In this document: piece by piece, positions 30,025 to 38,255 of the stretch
Numbering within the stretch: the stretch's first letter is position 1
How the letters are laid out: every line of letters begins with the position of its first letter
DNA from: Cohnella sp. OV330
GTDB taxonomy: Bacteria > Bacillota > Bacilli > Paenibacillales > Paenibacillaceae
DNA length: 64,000 bases
Assembly (NCBI RefSeq): GCF_900112065.1
Contig: NZ_FOKE01000012.1
Coordinates: 26,966-90,965, forward strand
Direction of reading: 5' to 3'
Translations under genes and position numbers: made by a program
Notes under the pieces: model-generated
Seen by the model: only the letters and a program-made list of their open reading frames with translations
Databases searched by the model: none
Told to the model about the DNA's origin: nothing

Positions 30025-31398
30025 CTACTCGTTCAGAATCTTCTGCGTGGCCTCCTGCATTTTGGCCATGGCGTCCGCAGGGGTCATCTTGCCCGCCCAC
30101 ACTTCGTTCAGGAATTTGAAGGAGCTGTTGTCGCGAATCTGCCAGACCTTGGTGGACGGCTTGCTGAACTTGACGGTGTCGGCGACGGAAGCATAGTCGC
30201 TCCGGTACGGCAGCGCCTTGAACTCTTCCTTCTCGAGCACGGAAGGCTTGGAAGGGATATGGCCCGCCTTCGCCCAGATCTGCCCGTTGTCCGCGATCCA
30301 GTTCGCGAAGATCGCCGCGGCCTTGCGCTTGGCCGGATCGTTCGCCTTGGTCGTCGGCAGGATGATCGTGTGCGAGTCGCCCCAGGTCGCCGGCTGGTCG
30401 AAGATTTTCGGAATCGGCATAGCGCCGAATTCGAGACCCTTCGTCGACTCCCAAGTTCCCGTCGCCCATACGCCGGTCATCATGATGGCGGCCGTGCCGC
30501 TCTGGAAGTTCTTGTAGAAGTCCGGATCGTTTTTCTTGATATAGCCGTTCGTGTACAGCTTCTGAATATAATCGGCGGCTTTGGCGCCCTTGTCGGCATC
30601 GACGGCGGCCGTCTTCAGATCGTCGGCGACGACGTCGTTGCCGCCGAGCTGCGAATACAGCGCCCACCAGAGGCGGTACGGATCGTCGTTCGAGTTGGAC
30701 AGCGCGAACGGTGTCGTCTTGGCCGGCAGCTTCGCCTTCAGCGCGTCGAGGAACTTGATGAAGCCGTCCGCGGATTGCTCCATCGCCGGCTTGCCGTCGT
30801 CGCCCAGCAGCCCGGCGTCCTTCAGCAGCTTCTTGTTGTAATACATAATGAACGGATGCGTATCGATCGGCACCGCGTAGTGCTCGCCGTCGACCACCGT
30901 CGCGTTCAGGAGATTCTGGTTAAACGTGCTCCAGTCGACGCCCGCGTCTTGGGAGACGTCGTCGTAGGACGTCACGACGCCTTGGTCGATCAGGTCAGGC
31001 AAGCGGGACGTGTGAGAGATGCCGACGTCCGGACCGGTTCCGTTGCCGACGGCCGTAATGAGCTTGGTGTAGTACTCGCCCCATACGAGCTTCGTGTTTT
31101 TCACTTGAATGTCCGGATGCGTCTTGTTGAACTCGTCGACCAGCGCCTGCATGTTCGCGCCGTCGCCGCCGTCGAAAAGCGTCCAGAAGCTGAGATTGAC
31201 CTTTTCGCCGCTGCCGCCGTTATCGGCGGGTGCAGCGCTTTCAGAAGCCGCCGCCGAAGATGCCGGCGCCGAGGATGCGGGCGCCGACGAATCGGCCGGA
31301 GATGCGTTGCCGCCATTGTTGTTGTTGCCCCCGCAGGCGCTCAACATAAGGGATACCGAGAGTAACGCCGTTACGGACAAACTATAGCTCTTCTTCAT
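30025..31398 (-). CDS. Extracellular sugar-binding lipoprotein of the glycan ABC transporter
   Basis: 457 aa, family 1 solute-binding protein. Signal peptide with lipobox LMLSAC (lipid-modified Cys about residue 21) and a low-complexity Asn/Ala/Ser linker to about residue 60, then the two-lobed binding fold (NLSFWTLFDGGDG onwards). First gene of the operon; ATG at 31398 after GGGGAGG. It captures oligosaccharides, probably those released by the co-encoded GH43 enzyme. Ligand not determinable here. Confidence 0.93.
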   Translation of the reverse strand: MKKSYSLSVTALLSVSLMLSACGGNNNNGGNASPADSSAPASSAPASSAAASESAAPADNGGSGEKVNLSFWTLFDGGDGANMQALVDEFNKTHPDIQVKNTKLVWGEYYTKLITAVGNGTGPDVGISHTSRLPDLIDQGVVTSYDDVSQDAGVDWSTFNQNLLNATVVDGEHYAVPIDTHPFIMYYNKKLLKDAGLLGDDGKPAMEQSADGFIKFLDALKAKLPAKTTPFALSNSNDDPYRLWWALYSQLGGNDVVADDLKTAAVDADKGAKAADYIQKLYTNGYIKKNDPDFYKNFQSGTAAIMMTGVWATGTWESTKGLEFGAMPIPKIFDQPATWGDSHTIILPTTKANDPAKRKAAAIFANWIADNGQIWAKAGHIPSKPSVLEKEEFKALPYRSDYASVADTVKFSKPSTKVWQIRDNSSFKFLNEVWAGKMTPADAMAKMQEATQKILNE

Positions 31399-31426
31399 GT
31401 TTGCCTCCCCTTAATCCTTAAGTAAT

Positions 31427-31509
31427 TAGATACAAAACAACAATATTGTTTTATTACATGTATTTTGTATCTATGTGCCTATAATAACTTCTGAAACATA
31501 CCATGTCAA
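31427..31509 (-). promoter_or_regulatory. SigA promoter and operator region of the glycan operon
   Basis: Minus strand: TTGACA (31509-31504), 17-bp spacer, TATTAT (31486-31481). Downstream, an 11-bp inverted repeat TAGATACAAAA / TTTTGTATCTA (31427-31437 and 31463-31473) encloses a perfect palindrome AACAATATTGTT (31439-31450). These AT-rich dyads are the likely operator for the adjacent ArsR-type regulator. Confidence 0.8.
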
Positions 31510-31526
31510 CGGTTTCAAACCATTTC

Positions 31527-31538
31527 TTTGTATTAAAA
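31527..31538. promoter_or_regulatory. Shared 12-mer TTTGTATTAAAA, first copy
   Basis: Lies about 18 bp upstream of the -35 of the glycan operon. The identical 12-mer occurs at 32597-32608 upstream of the regulator gene. Candidate regulator-binding site. Confidence 0.4.
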
Positions 31539-31549
31539 AGAAACAAAAA

Positions 31550-31584
31550 GACCTTCAATTACAGAAAATCTGTAATTAAAGGTC
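31550..31584 (-). terminator. Terminator of the ArsR-type regulator gene
   Basis: A 15-bp stem (31550-31564 with 31570-31584, one mismatch, 5-nt loop), then TTTTTG on the minus strand. The gene's TAA stop (31578-31576) lies inside the stem, so termination is built into the last codons. Confidence 0.88.
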
Positions 31585-32526
31585 GCCCGTTAAGCTATCT
31601 TCTAGCGAATAATGCACTCTCATGACGATATCCTGCTCATAGTCGCCGAACTGCTTGCCGAACAAGTTCACCCCGCCGGCATGTACGGCGTCCGGCTTCA
31701 CGCCGATGCGCAGCCGAATGTTCGGGCGCTGCATCAGATTCAGGTCGCCCAGCTTGACGCCCGATATCCGCTCCATGTCCAGCGTAGTCCGGTCGCCGTC
31801 GATCCTCCAGGTTTTCAGCAAGCCGTATTGCGTCGTCCAGTCGAGCCACCACGGCGGATTCAGCTTGCCCCTGCGGTCGCCGAAATCCCCGGGACTGGTC
31901 CATACGCCGATCTCGACGCCGTTAATCCAGAAGGAAATGTCGGAGGGCCAGTTGTTATCGTAGTTCGGCGCTTCCGAACAAATCTCGGCCGACAACTCCA
32001 GCGCTTCGATGCGTGCCTTGGGCGGCAGCTCGAGCGGCAGCAGGTACTCGACGTAGCCCTTGCGGAACCAGATGATCTGGGCTCCGATATGCTTGGGATG
32101 ATAGAAGCTGGCAGGCTCGTCCTCCCGTATGATCATGCCCTCCGCGTTGGCCATGCCGCATGTCGGCTGAACCTCGCAGTCGGTATAGTGGCCGATCGGC
32201 ACTTCGACCTCGTACAGGTCGATCGCCTTCTTCGGCATCGTCTTCTCCAGGCTGAAGGCGATATGAATATCGTCGTAGTTCCGGCTGCACACCTTCATGG
32301 CGCCGCGGGAAGCGGGCAGCAATTCGGTATTGATCAGGTTCGCCGCTTCGAGAATCTTGACGTTGTTCGCGACCGTCGACATCGGCAATCCCAATGTCTC
32401 CGCAAGCTCCGCCACGTTCATATGCTTGGTGCTCAGAAGCTTGAGGATATCGACGCGAGACCGCGTGGAGAGCGCGTGCGATACCTTGACCAGCCCGTCC
32501 GGATCGTTAAAGCTCAGCTCCAGCAT
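31576..32526 (-). CDS. ArsR-type winged-helix regulator of the glycan operon
   Basis: 316 aa. N-terminal winged helix (about 8-85: RSRVDILKLLSTKHMNVAELAETLGLPMSTVANNVKILEAANLI), then a large C-terminal domain (about 95-310) not found in classic metal-sensing ArsR proteins. It probably senses a sugar or cell-envelope ligand (inference). No ArsR metal-box cysteines are visible in the recognition helix. The start is ATG at 32526 after GGGGAAGG; the longer open frame overlaps the DUF72 gene and is not used. Its position just upstream of the ABC operon, same strand, with AT-rich dyads nearby, points to local control. Confidence 0.85.
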   Translation of the reverse strand: MLELSFNDPDGLVKVSHALSTRSRVDILKLLSTKHMNVAELAETLGLPMSTVANNVKILEAANLINTELLPASRGAMKVCSRNYDDIHIAFSLEKTMPKKAIDLYEVEVPIGHYTDCEVQPTCGMANAEGMIIREDEPASFYHPKHIGAQIIWFRKGYVEYLLPLELPPKARIEALELSAEICSEAPNYDNNWPSDISFWINGVEIGVWTSPGDFGDRRGKLNPPWWLDWTTQYGLLKTWRIDGDRTTLDMERISGVKLGDLNLMQRPNIRLRIGVKPDAVHAGGVNLFGKQFGDYEQDIVMRVHYSLEDSLTGDL

Positions 32527-32596
32527 GCCTTCCCCGTCCTCGCAAATGTTCTTTTCAACAAAAATTCTACATGAAGGCATGGATATAATCAATAAT

Positions 32597-32608
32597 TTTG
32601 TATTAAAA
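32597..32608. promoter_or_regulatory. Shared 12-mer TTTGTATTAAAA, second copy
   Basis: About 71 bp upstream of the regulator start, in a very AT-rich stretch that also holds TTTTTGTTTTAAA. Consistent with autoregulation. Confidence 0.4.
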
Positions 32609-32641
32609 CTATTTTTTTGTTTTAAATAGATTCCGATGCCT

Positions 32642-33505
32642 CTAACTGACCGATACCGGATAGCGTTCGTCCGCTTGCGCAGCCGCTTCTTCGGGATCGG
32701 CGCCCGCCAGCATGTCCATGAGCGCCTTGGCGTTCGGCGTTGCGTCTCCGGCCGAATTGTTGTTGAACACGACGTACACCGTGTCCGTCTCCTTGTCCAG
32801 CGCGAGCAGCCGATCGCGCCACTCGGCGAGCTCCTCCGCGTCGTAGCGGTACAGGTAACGCATCTTGCGCCATTCCGGATTCCCGCTCGCATGCCAGCCG
32901 CCTTCGTTGCGCCCGTGCAGCCGCACGTAAGTCATGTCGGCCGTCGTGGCGACCGGCACGATCGGGATCGAGCCCTCTCCCGCCTGCGGCTCGTCGACGA
33001 TCGTATGGATCCAGTTTTCTTTTTTCATAAAAGCAATCGTCTTCTCCTTGAATTCCGGAGAGTACCAGCTCCGGTTGCGCAGCTCGAGCGCGCAGGGAAC
33101 GTCGCCCATGTATGCCTTCGTCCTGCGCAGCAGGTCCACGTTCTGGCGAGTGCAATCGAACCAGGGCGGGTACTGGAACAGCGCGGCCGCCAGCTTGCCG
33201 GCCTCCCGCATGGGCGCGATCGCTTCATGGAACGCTTTGTACATCGTTTCTTCGTCGTCGAAGTAGTTTTTCTTGCCGCGCAGATGTCCCGTCATTCCCT
33301 GGTAAGCCTTCACGACGAACTTGAAGCCGTCCGGCGTGTCCGCCGTCCACTTGGTCGTATTTTTCACGGACGGCACCGCATAGAACGAGCTGTCGATCTC
33401 CACCACGTCGAAGTGCTTGCCGTACTCGCGAAGCCGCTCCCCGGACTTCAGCTTGCCGTACAGCTCCTCGTGATCGCCGAAGCCCGTCAGTCCGATTCGG
33501 ATCAT
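32642..33505 (-). CDS. DUF72 family protein (YecE-like)
   Basis: 287 aa. A TIM-barrel-like DUF72 protein: IRIGLTGFGDHEELY at the start, EIDSSFYAVPS, AALFQYPPWFDCT, ALELRNRSWY and YVVFNNNSAGDATPNA are the conserved blocks, in the expected order and length. No biochemical function is established for the family. The start ATG at 33505 follows AGGAGG at 13 nt. It ends 115 bp upstream of the regulator start. Monocistronic as far as can be seen. Confidence 0.9.
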   Translation of the reverse strand: MIRIGLTGFGDHEELYGKLKSGERLREYGKHFDVVEIDSSFYAVPSVKNTTKWTADTPDGFKFVVKAYQGMTGHLRGKKNYFDDEETMYKAFHEAIAPMREAGKLAAALFQYPPWFDCTRQNVDLLRRTKAYMGDVPCALELRNRSWYSPEFKEKTIAFMKKENWIHTIVDEPQAGEGSIPIVPVATTADMTYVRLHGRNEGGWHASGNPEWRKMRYLYRYDAEELAEWRDRLLALDKETDTVYVVFNNNSAGDATPNAKALMDMLAGADPEEAAAQADERYPVSVS

Positions 33506-33607
33506 CGCCGCCGCCTCCTTGCCCCAAATTTATCCTTACGTCTATTTTACACGCCGGAGCGTTGGATGAACGACCGATTTTGGCTGCCGCTTGGCGCCAT
33601 CAAAATA

Positions 33608-33648
33608 AACCGGCTCGTATGGCATCCTATCAATGCCCGAACCGGCTT
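33608..33648. other. Imperfect hairpin with flanking T-rich tracts
   Basis: Arms CCGGCTCG and CGAACCGG plus inner GGCA/TGCC. T-rich on both outer sides (TTTATTTTG on minus, CTCTTTTATTTT on plus). Could be a terminator for the SRPBCC transcript. Confidence 0.35.
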
Positions 33649-33755
33649 ACTCTTTTATTTTCTGATTATTCTAAATAGACTATCTTTTTGGTGCGGAACT
33701 GTGATAGAATGCTGTTACAGGAAAGGAGGTGCGTCAACATTAGTTCCCATATGTT

Positions 33756-33870
33756 GAACGTATCCCTTACCCGGTCCAGTCTCTAATCCGGCTGGAGGCG
33801 CGGGATACGGTTCAATCAAGCAGCGCCGCTCGGGTACGAGAGACCGTCTTCGGACGGTCTCTTTGTTTTG
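33756..33870 (+). ncRNA. Candidate structured RNA or orphan leader ending in a strong terminator
   Basis: Between DUF72 and SRPBCC (402 bp without a gene) a plus-strand unit carries a -10-like TAGAAT near 33709, GGAAAGGAGGTG at 33720, then an inverted pair TTGAACGTATCCC (33755) / GGGATACGGTTCAA (33802) and a textbook terminator with a TTCG loop (33839-33862, then TTTGTTTTG). After the ribosome-binding-like sequence there is no reasonable ORF; the best is 11 codons from ATG 33751. No known riboswitch consensus is recognised. The inverted pair belongs to the repeat family at 11814. Confidence 0.35.
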
Positions 33871-33907
33871 CGTACGATGCGTACCATCCATACATGGCGT
33901 ACAAACC

Positions 33908-34417
33908 TCATCCTCGCGCAAGCCTGCGATACGGCGCATGAACGCTGCCCGGCACGATATCGGCGTCCAGGTAGGCGGCCAGGCCCGCGATGCCATCTTC
34001 GATCATCCGCCGATGATTGCGTACGAAGACGTCACGCAGGAGCGGGGCGAGCGCGGACATCCACCCGCGCCTGGTCTCCAGCTCCATCAGAACATGCACC
34101 TCCGTCGCGCGTCCTACGCCGTGCAGTCGAACGACGGCGCGCCCCTCCAAGTCGCCCGCGACGCGCAGCGCGACCGCGGTCGGCGGCCGGCTCTCGACGA
34201 CGGACACCCGCAGCTTGAGCGCGTAGAGCAGCCCCGGACGAAACTCGGACGCATAGACGTTGCCCAAGCCGTCGCCGGATGCGCCCGTCGCGATCCGCTC
34301 GATCCTGACGTTCGGCCACCAATCGTCGTACCGGAAGTCGCCGATCAACGCCCACAGCCTCTCTTTATCCCGATTCACGCGCCAGGCATGCTCGAACCGA
34401 TAGATCGAATCGCTCAT
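33908..34417 (-). CDS. SRPBCC (START/polyketide cyclase-like) family protein
   Basis: 169 aa. Helix-grip ligand-binding fold: starts SIYRFEHAWRVNRDKERLWALIGDFRYDDWWPNV, and beta strands with RVAGDLEGRAVVRLHG and VHVLMELETRRG follow. The long C-terminal helix (RRMIEDGIAGLAAYLDADI) closes the cavity. ATG at 34417 is preferred because GGAGG sits 5 nt upstream; a GTG two codons earlier overlaps that site. Ligand and role unknown. Confidence 0.82.
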   Translation of the reverse strand: MSDSIYRFEHAWRVNRDKERLWALIGDFRYDDWWPNVRIERIATGASGDGLGNVYASEFRPGLLYALKLRVSVVESRPPTAVALRVAGDLEGRAVVRLHGVGRATEVHVLMELETRRGWMSALAPLLRDVFVRNHRRMIEDGIAGLAAYLDADIVPGSVHAPYRRLARG

Positions 34418-34521
34418 ACGCACCTCCTGCTAACGGTTTATATCATTGATATTTAACCACTTTAGCCGAAGATGACCGACCGTCGCGGATAACCGCCGCC
34501 ACCCGCGATCGCGCAAGCCGT

Positions 34522-35631
34522 TTAATCCCGCAGCAGCTTGAGGCCGACGTTGCGCATGTTGGATTCCACCTTCAAGGTGATCGATGCCCGCTTGTACAAG
34601 TCGGCCCACTCCTTGTATTGTCCTGCAGTCAGCGACGAACGGTAACGGTTGCCGAAGCCGAAGACGTCCGAGCCTTTGGCTTGCGTCTTGGCGAATACGC
34701 GGACCGCGCGCTCCTCGAGCAGCTTGTTCACTTCTTCTTCGATCGTCCGGGTCGACATCGGCGAAGCGTGGGACGAATCCATGAGCTTCATCGTGACGCG
34801 AATGCGAATACGGATGTCCGGCTTGCCCGACGCCCATCCCGTGCGTATCTGAGCTCTCGACGCTTCGACCTTGACGTTGGCGCCCCCGGCCGTCTCGATC
34901 TCGAACGGAGACATCCGGTCCGCGACGAGCTCGTAGATCAGCGTCTCCTCCGGCGTGAGCCAGCCGACCATCTTGTCGTTGCCGAAAAAAGCGTTGCCTT
35001 TCAGATTGAACTGAAAGGACTCGTCCTTGACGAGCAGCGGCACCAGACTCTGCTGGAGCGGGTTGTAATGCCGGCTAAATACTTCCCAAAGCGCGACTTT
35101 ATTTTTCTGAGGCGTGCCGCCGGCGTAATTCTCGAAAAAAAGCCTCGTATACACGCCCGATAGCTCTCCCGACGGGTTCGGCCGCTGAAAGAGCTGGCCC
35201 ATGTCGCCCTCGATCAAGGCGAGTATCGCGTTAATGGGCAGCATCCGGTCGCGCACGACGAAGTCCAGGCAATCGTAGACCCCCTTTTCCTCGGCCAGCC
35301 CTCTGTCGACGAAAATGCCTCTTGTCTGCGACAAATCCAGATACTTGGGCATCCGGGCACGCAGCTTGTCCAAGGCGTCGGAAGCCGTATCGCCTCGCTG
35401 GCTGGCGGTCAAAAAGTCCTTGTCGCCGTTCCCGATTCCGAGCGGCGAATGCGGAAGCGGGAATCTCACCCAAATCTTTACGCCCTGATCGTCTTCCCTC
35501 GCTATGCCAAGCACGGCAACTAGCATGCGGTTGTCGATATCCCGGATATCCCAGCAGCCTTGCAGAAGCGACAGGGGAACGAGCATCCCGAGGACGGCCA
35601 GCCAACGCATCAGCTTTTTGCGACCCTTCAT
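34522..35631 (-). CDS. Spore germination receptor lipoprotein, Ger(x)C family
   Basis: 369 aa, C subunit of a GerA-type nutrient receptor in the spore inner membrane. Lipoprotein signal with lipobox LLQGC followed by WDIRDIDNR, the family signature. Three GerC domains cover the rest, including GNAFFGNDKMVGWLTPEET. The start ATG at 35631 overlaps the permease stop by 4 nt. Third and last gene of the gerA-gerB-gerC operon. Germinant unknown. Confidence 0.95.
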   Translation of the reverse strand: MKGRKKLMRWLAVLGMLVPLSLLQGCWDIRDIDNRMLVAVLGIAREDDQGVKIWVRFPLPHSPLGIGNGDKDFLTASQRGDTASDALDKLRARMPKYLDLSQTRGIFVDRGLAEEKGVYDCLDFVVRDRMLPINAILALIEGDMGQLFQRPNPSGELSGVYTRLFFENYAGGTPQKNKVALWEVFSRHYNPLQQSLVPLLVKDESFQFNLKGNAFFGNDKMVGWLTPEETLIYELVADRMSPFEIETAGGANVKVEASRAQIRTGWASGKPDIRIRIRVTMKLMDSSHASPMSTRTIEEEVNKLLEERAVRVFAKTQAKGSDVFGFGNRYRSSLTAGQYKEWADLYKRASITLKVESNMRNVGLKLLRD

Positions 35632-36722
35632 GCGCGCTGCCGCCTTCCGCTCGCCAGTCGGCTCCACAGCCATACGACCGACGGAAACAGAACGAGATAG
35701 ATCCGAACCGGCGTATCGGCCCAGATCCCTTTCTCGATCCACTCCCAAGATGGAATGAGCTGCGCGGAGACGTACGTGCCTGCGCCGACGGCGATGTACG
35801 AGAAGCGGGAGGGAAGAAACGGCAGGAGCGCCCGAAGCGCGGAGACCAAGCTGTGCAACAACAGGCTGAGCGTCAGGATGACGAGCAGGATGACGACCGA
35901 GACGAAGACGGCCGTCAGGTTCTCGACCACCAGCCAGTAATGGCTGATCGAGTCCAGCTTGGACAGGAAAGGAAAGGTCAGCGCCTTGGCGAATCCGACG
36001 CCGAACGTCAGCACGGGCAAATAGATCGCGCCGGCGAGCGCCGGAAAAAAGCAAAGGGCCGCCACGGCGTAAGGCCGCCAAAGCTTGCCCGGGCTCCGCG
36101 CATGATGGCCGCACGAGCACAAGTACAGGAAGCCGACCCAAACGAAGGAGGAAGTGTAGAACGTCTTGCTGCCCAGGAATGAAAAGTCGGTCGCGCGCCA
36201 AGGCTCGTGCAGCGTAAAGTCGAGATTGCTGAGCCCGAGCAGCGTGATCCCCACCGTCACGGGGATGCCGACCATGACGAACACGGCCGCGGCCCGCGCG
36301 ATGGACGCCACCCCTCCCGCCGCCAGCAGCGTCGCGATCGGAATGGTACAATGGAGGATCCAGAGCGGCGTCGTATGCAGAATGGTCATCGACACGATTT
36401 CGGCATGCGCGCGGGCGATCATCGTCATGGCGCGCCATGCGTACCAGCTGTACGGAAGCGCGAATAACAGCAATCCCGGCCAGCCCAGCACGCGTTTCAC
36501 GGAGGCAAACGCGTCGAGCCCGGGATATTGCGCCATCATGCCGGAGAACAGCCGGGCGCCGAGGATGCCCGCCAACAATCCCGTCGCGATCGGCATCCAA
36601 TAACTGCCCCCATCGGTATGCAAGATCAGATACGGGTACAGAAAATAAGAGGTCGCGCCGAAAACCGCCAGCTGCAAGATGAAGTATTGGGCGTCGGACA
36701 GCCGGAGCTTCGAATCGTTCAT
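35628..36722 (-). CDS. Spore germination receptor membrane subunit, GerB family
   Basis: 364 aa with about ten membrane segments, an APC-superfamily transporter-like fold. Members are thought to bind the germinant. The start is ATG at 36722 (MNDSKLRLSDAQ), which overlaps the GerA stop by 4 nt; the upstream ATG at 36770 lies inside gerA. It overlaps gerC by 4 nt at the other end, so all three subunits are translationally coupled. Confidence 0.94.
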   Translation of the reverse strand: MNDSKLRLSDAQYFILQLAVFGATSYFLYPYLILHTDGGSYWMPIATGLLAGILGARLFSGMMAQYPGLDAFASVKRVLGWPGLLLFALPYSWYAWRAMTMIARAHAEIVSMTILHTTPLWILHCTIPIATLLAAGGVASIARAAAVFVMVGIPVTVGITLLGLSNLDFTLHEPWRATDFSFLGSKTFYTSSFVWVGFLYLCSCGHHARSPGKLWRPYAVAALCFFPALAGAIYLPVLTFGVGFAKALTFPFLSKLDSISHYWLVVENLTAVFVSVVILLVILTLSLLLHSLVSALRALLPFLPSRFSYIAVGAGTYVSAQLIPSWEWIEKGIWADTPVRIYLVLFPSVVWLWSRLASGRRQRA

Positions 36723-38140
36723 CCCGGCCGTTCCTTCGACCGCTTCGTTCCTTTGAGCCGCGTGAGCCACTCGTTCTTATACACGCGGGCGCGCGGCCCC
36801 GCCGGGGATAGATAGGAGACCCCGAACGATTCCAAACGAGAAAGGAAAATGACCATGATCGCAAAGCAGAGCACGAGGCCGAGGATGCCGAGCACGCCCG
36901 CTCCGAGCAGTACGAAGTACTTCAGCACGCGCAGGACGAGGCCCATCTGATAGTCTACGACGATAAAGTTCGTCAGCGCCGTCGTCGCCGCGACGATCAC
37001 GAGCAGGTTGCTGACGATGTTCGCCTGGATGATCGCCTGTCCCAGCACGACGCCGCCCACCATCGTGACGGTGGCGCCGATCGTTCGCGGCAGGCGAACG
37101 CCCGCTTCTACGATGCAGTCCAGCAGGAAGAGGATGAGCAGCGTCTCCACGAGCACCGGATAGGGCACCCCCTCCCGGCTTCCCGCGGCCGCCAGGCTGA
37201 TCTCCAGCCGGTTCACGTCGATATTGACGGACGTGATCGCGACGTAGAAGCCCGGCAAAAACAGATTGGTCATTAACGCAATAAAACGAAGCGTGCGCAA
37301 AAATACGGCGATAAACGGCATTAAATTCCGGTCTTCGGCCGCTTCCCAAAAATCGGTGAAGGCCCCTGGCGCTACGATGGCCAGCGGCGTACCGTCAAGC
37401 ACGATCGCGATCTTCCCGCCTAGGAGCGCGCCGGCGACGCGGTCCGGCCGCTCCGTCGTCACGGCGAGCGGGAACAGCAGCGACTTGCCGCCGAGCAGGC
37501 GCAGCAGCTGGCCCGTATCCTGAATGCCGTCGGTCTCGATCCGGGCGAATCGCTCCTTCACGCGGTCCACCAAGCCCTGGTCCGCGAGGTCCTGCATATA
37601 AAAAACGCCAGCCCGCGTAGAGGTCTCGCAGCCGATCGTCGTTTCCCACAGCTTGAGCTTCGGCGTCCGCATGCGCTGTCGCATCAAAGCAACGTTGGTG
37701 CGGTAAGATTCGTTAAACGCGTACATCGGACCTTGGATCACGTTTTCCGTCAGCGGCTGGGTGACGTTTCGCTGCTGCCAATTCGCGGTTTCTAATATAA
37801 TGCCGGACGCCGACGACGGCGTGCATAGGACGGTGCCGCCGCGGCAAAGCGCCTCCACGCAAGCAGGCAAGTCGCCTTCCGCGAACTTGGTGCCCACGTA
37901 CCGCTCCACGAGAGAAGCGTCCGCCTCCCCGAAGGCCGGGTCCAGCGAGAAGAGGAGATGCTCCGATCCCACCATCGTAGACAGGTAGCACAAATAGAGC
38001 TCGCCCGGCGCCGCCTCCCCGAGGCGTACCGCCTCGAAGTCCGCCATGCCGTCGAACGAGCCGCGCAAGCCTGCAAGCAGATCCCCTCCGGGAACGGGCT
38101 GCAGCGCGTGCCATAGGGTTTGCTTTCGGTGACCGCTCAT
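36719..38140 (-). CDS. Spore germination receptor subunit, GerA family
   Basis: 473 aa. N-terminal soluble domain (about 25-270) and a C-terminal four- to five-helix membrane part. Family blocks visible include PALYVAITS-type FLPGFYVAITSVN, EAGVRLPRTIGATVTMVGGVVLGQA and QANIVSNLLVIVA. The start is ATG at 38140 with GGGAGGG ahead; an ATG at 38185 lacks a ribosome binding site. First gene of the operon. Expression is expected in the forespore (SigG), but no clear SigG promoter is seen; a TATAAT lies near 38206-38211. Confidence 0.95.
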   Translation of the reverse strand: MSGHRKQTLWHALQPVPGGDLLAGLRGSFDGMADFEAVRLGEAAPGELYLCYLSTMVGSEHLLFSLDPAFGEADASLVERYVGTKFAEGDLPACVEALCRGGTVLCTPSSASGIILETANWQQRNVTQPLTENVIQGPMYAFNESYRTNVALMRQRMRTPKLKLWETTIGCETSTRAGVFYMQDLADQGLVDRVKERFARIETDGIQDTGQLLRLLGGKSLLFPLAVTTERPDRVAGALLGGKIAIVLDGTPLAIVAPGAFTDFWEAAEDRNLMPFIAVFLRTLRFIALMTNLFLPGFYVAITSVNIDVNRLEISLAAAGSREGVPYPVLVETLLILFLLDCIVEAGVRLPRTIGATVTMVGGVVLGQAIIQANIVSNLLVIVAATTALTNFIVVDYQMGLVLRVLKYFVLLGAGVLGILGLVLCFAIMVIFLSRLESFGVSYLSPAGPRARVYKNEWLTRLKGTKRSKERPG

Positions 38141-38255
38141 TCTCAGCCCTCCCTTGCGGTCCGCGCGCCGCAAGTTTTCCTTCATTATTCCGGAAGGAGG
38201 GCCGTATTATACCGCTTGTTCGAGCGTCCTGACGTTTCGCCGCTGCAGCGGCCTT

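Noticed and set aside
33756-33870. T-box, SAM or other known riboswitch
   Set aside because: No T-box sequence, no kink-turn or other family consensus could be recognised, and no gene follows on the plus strand.
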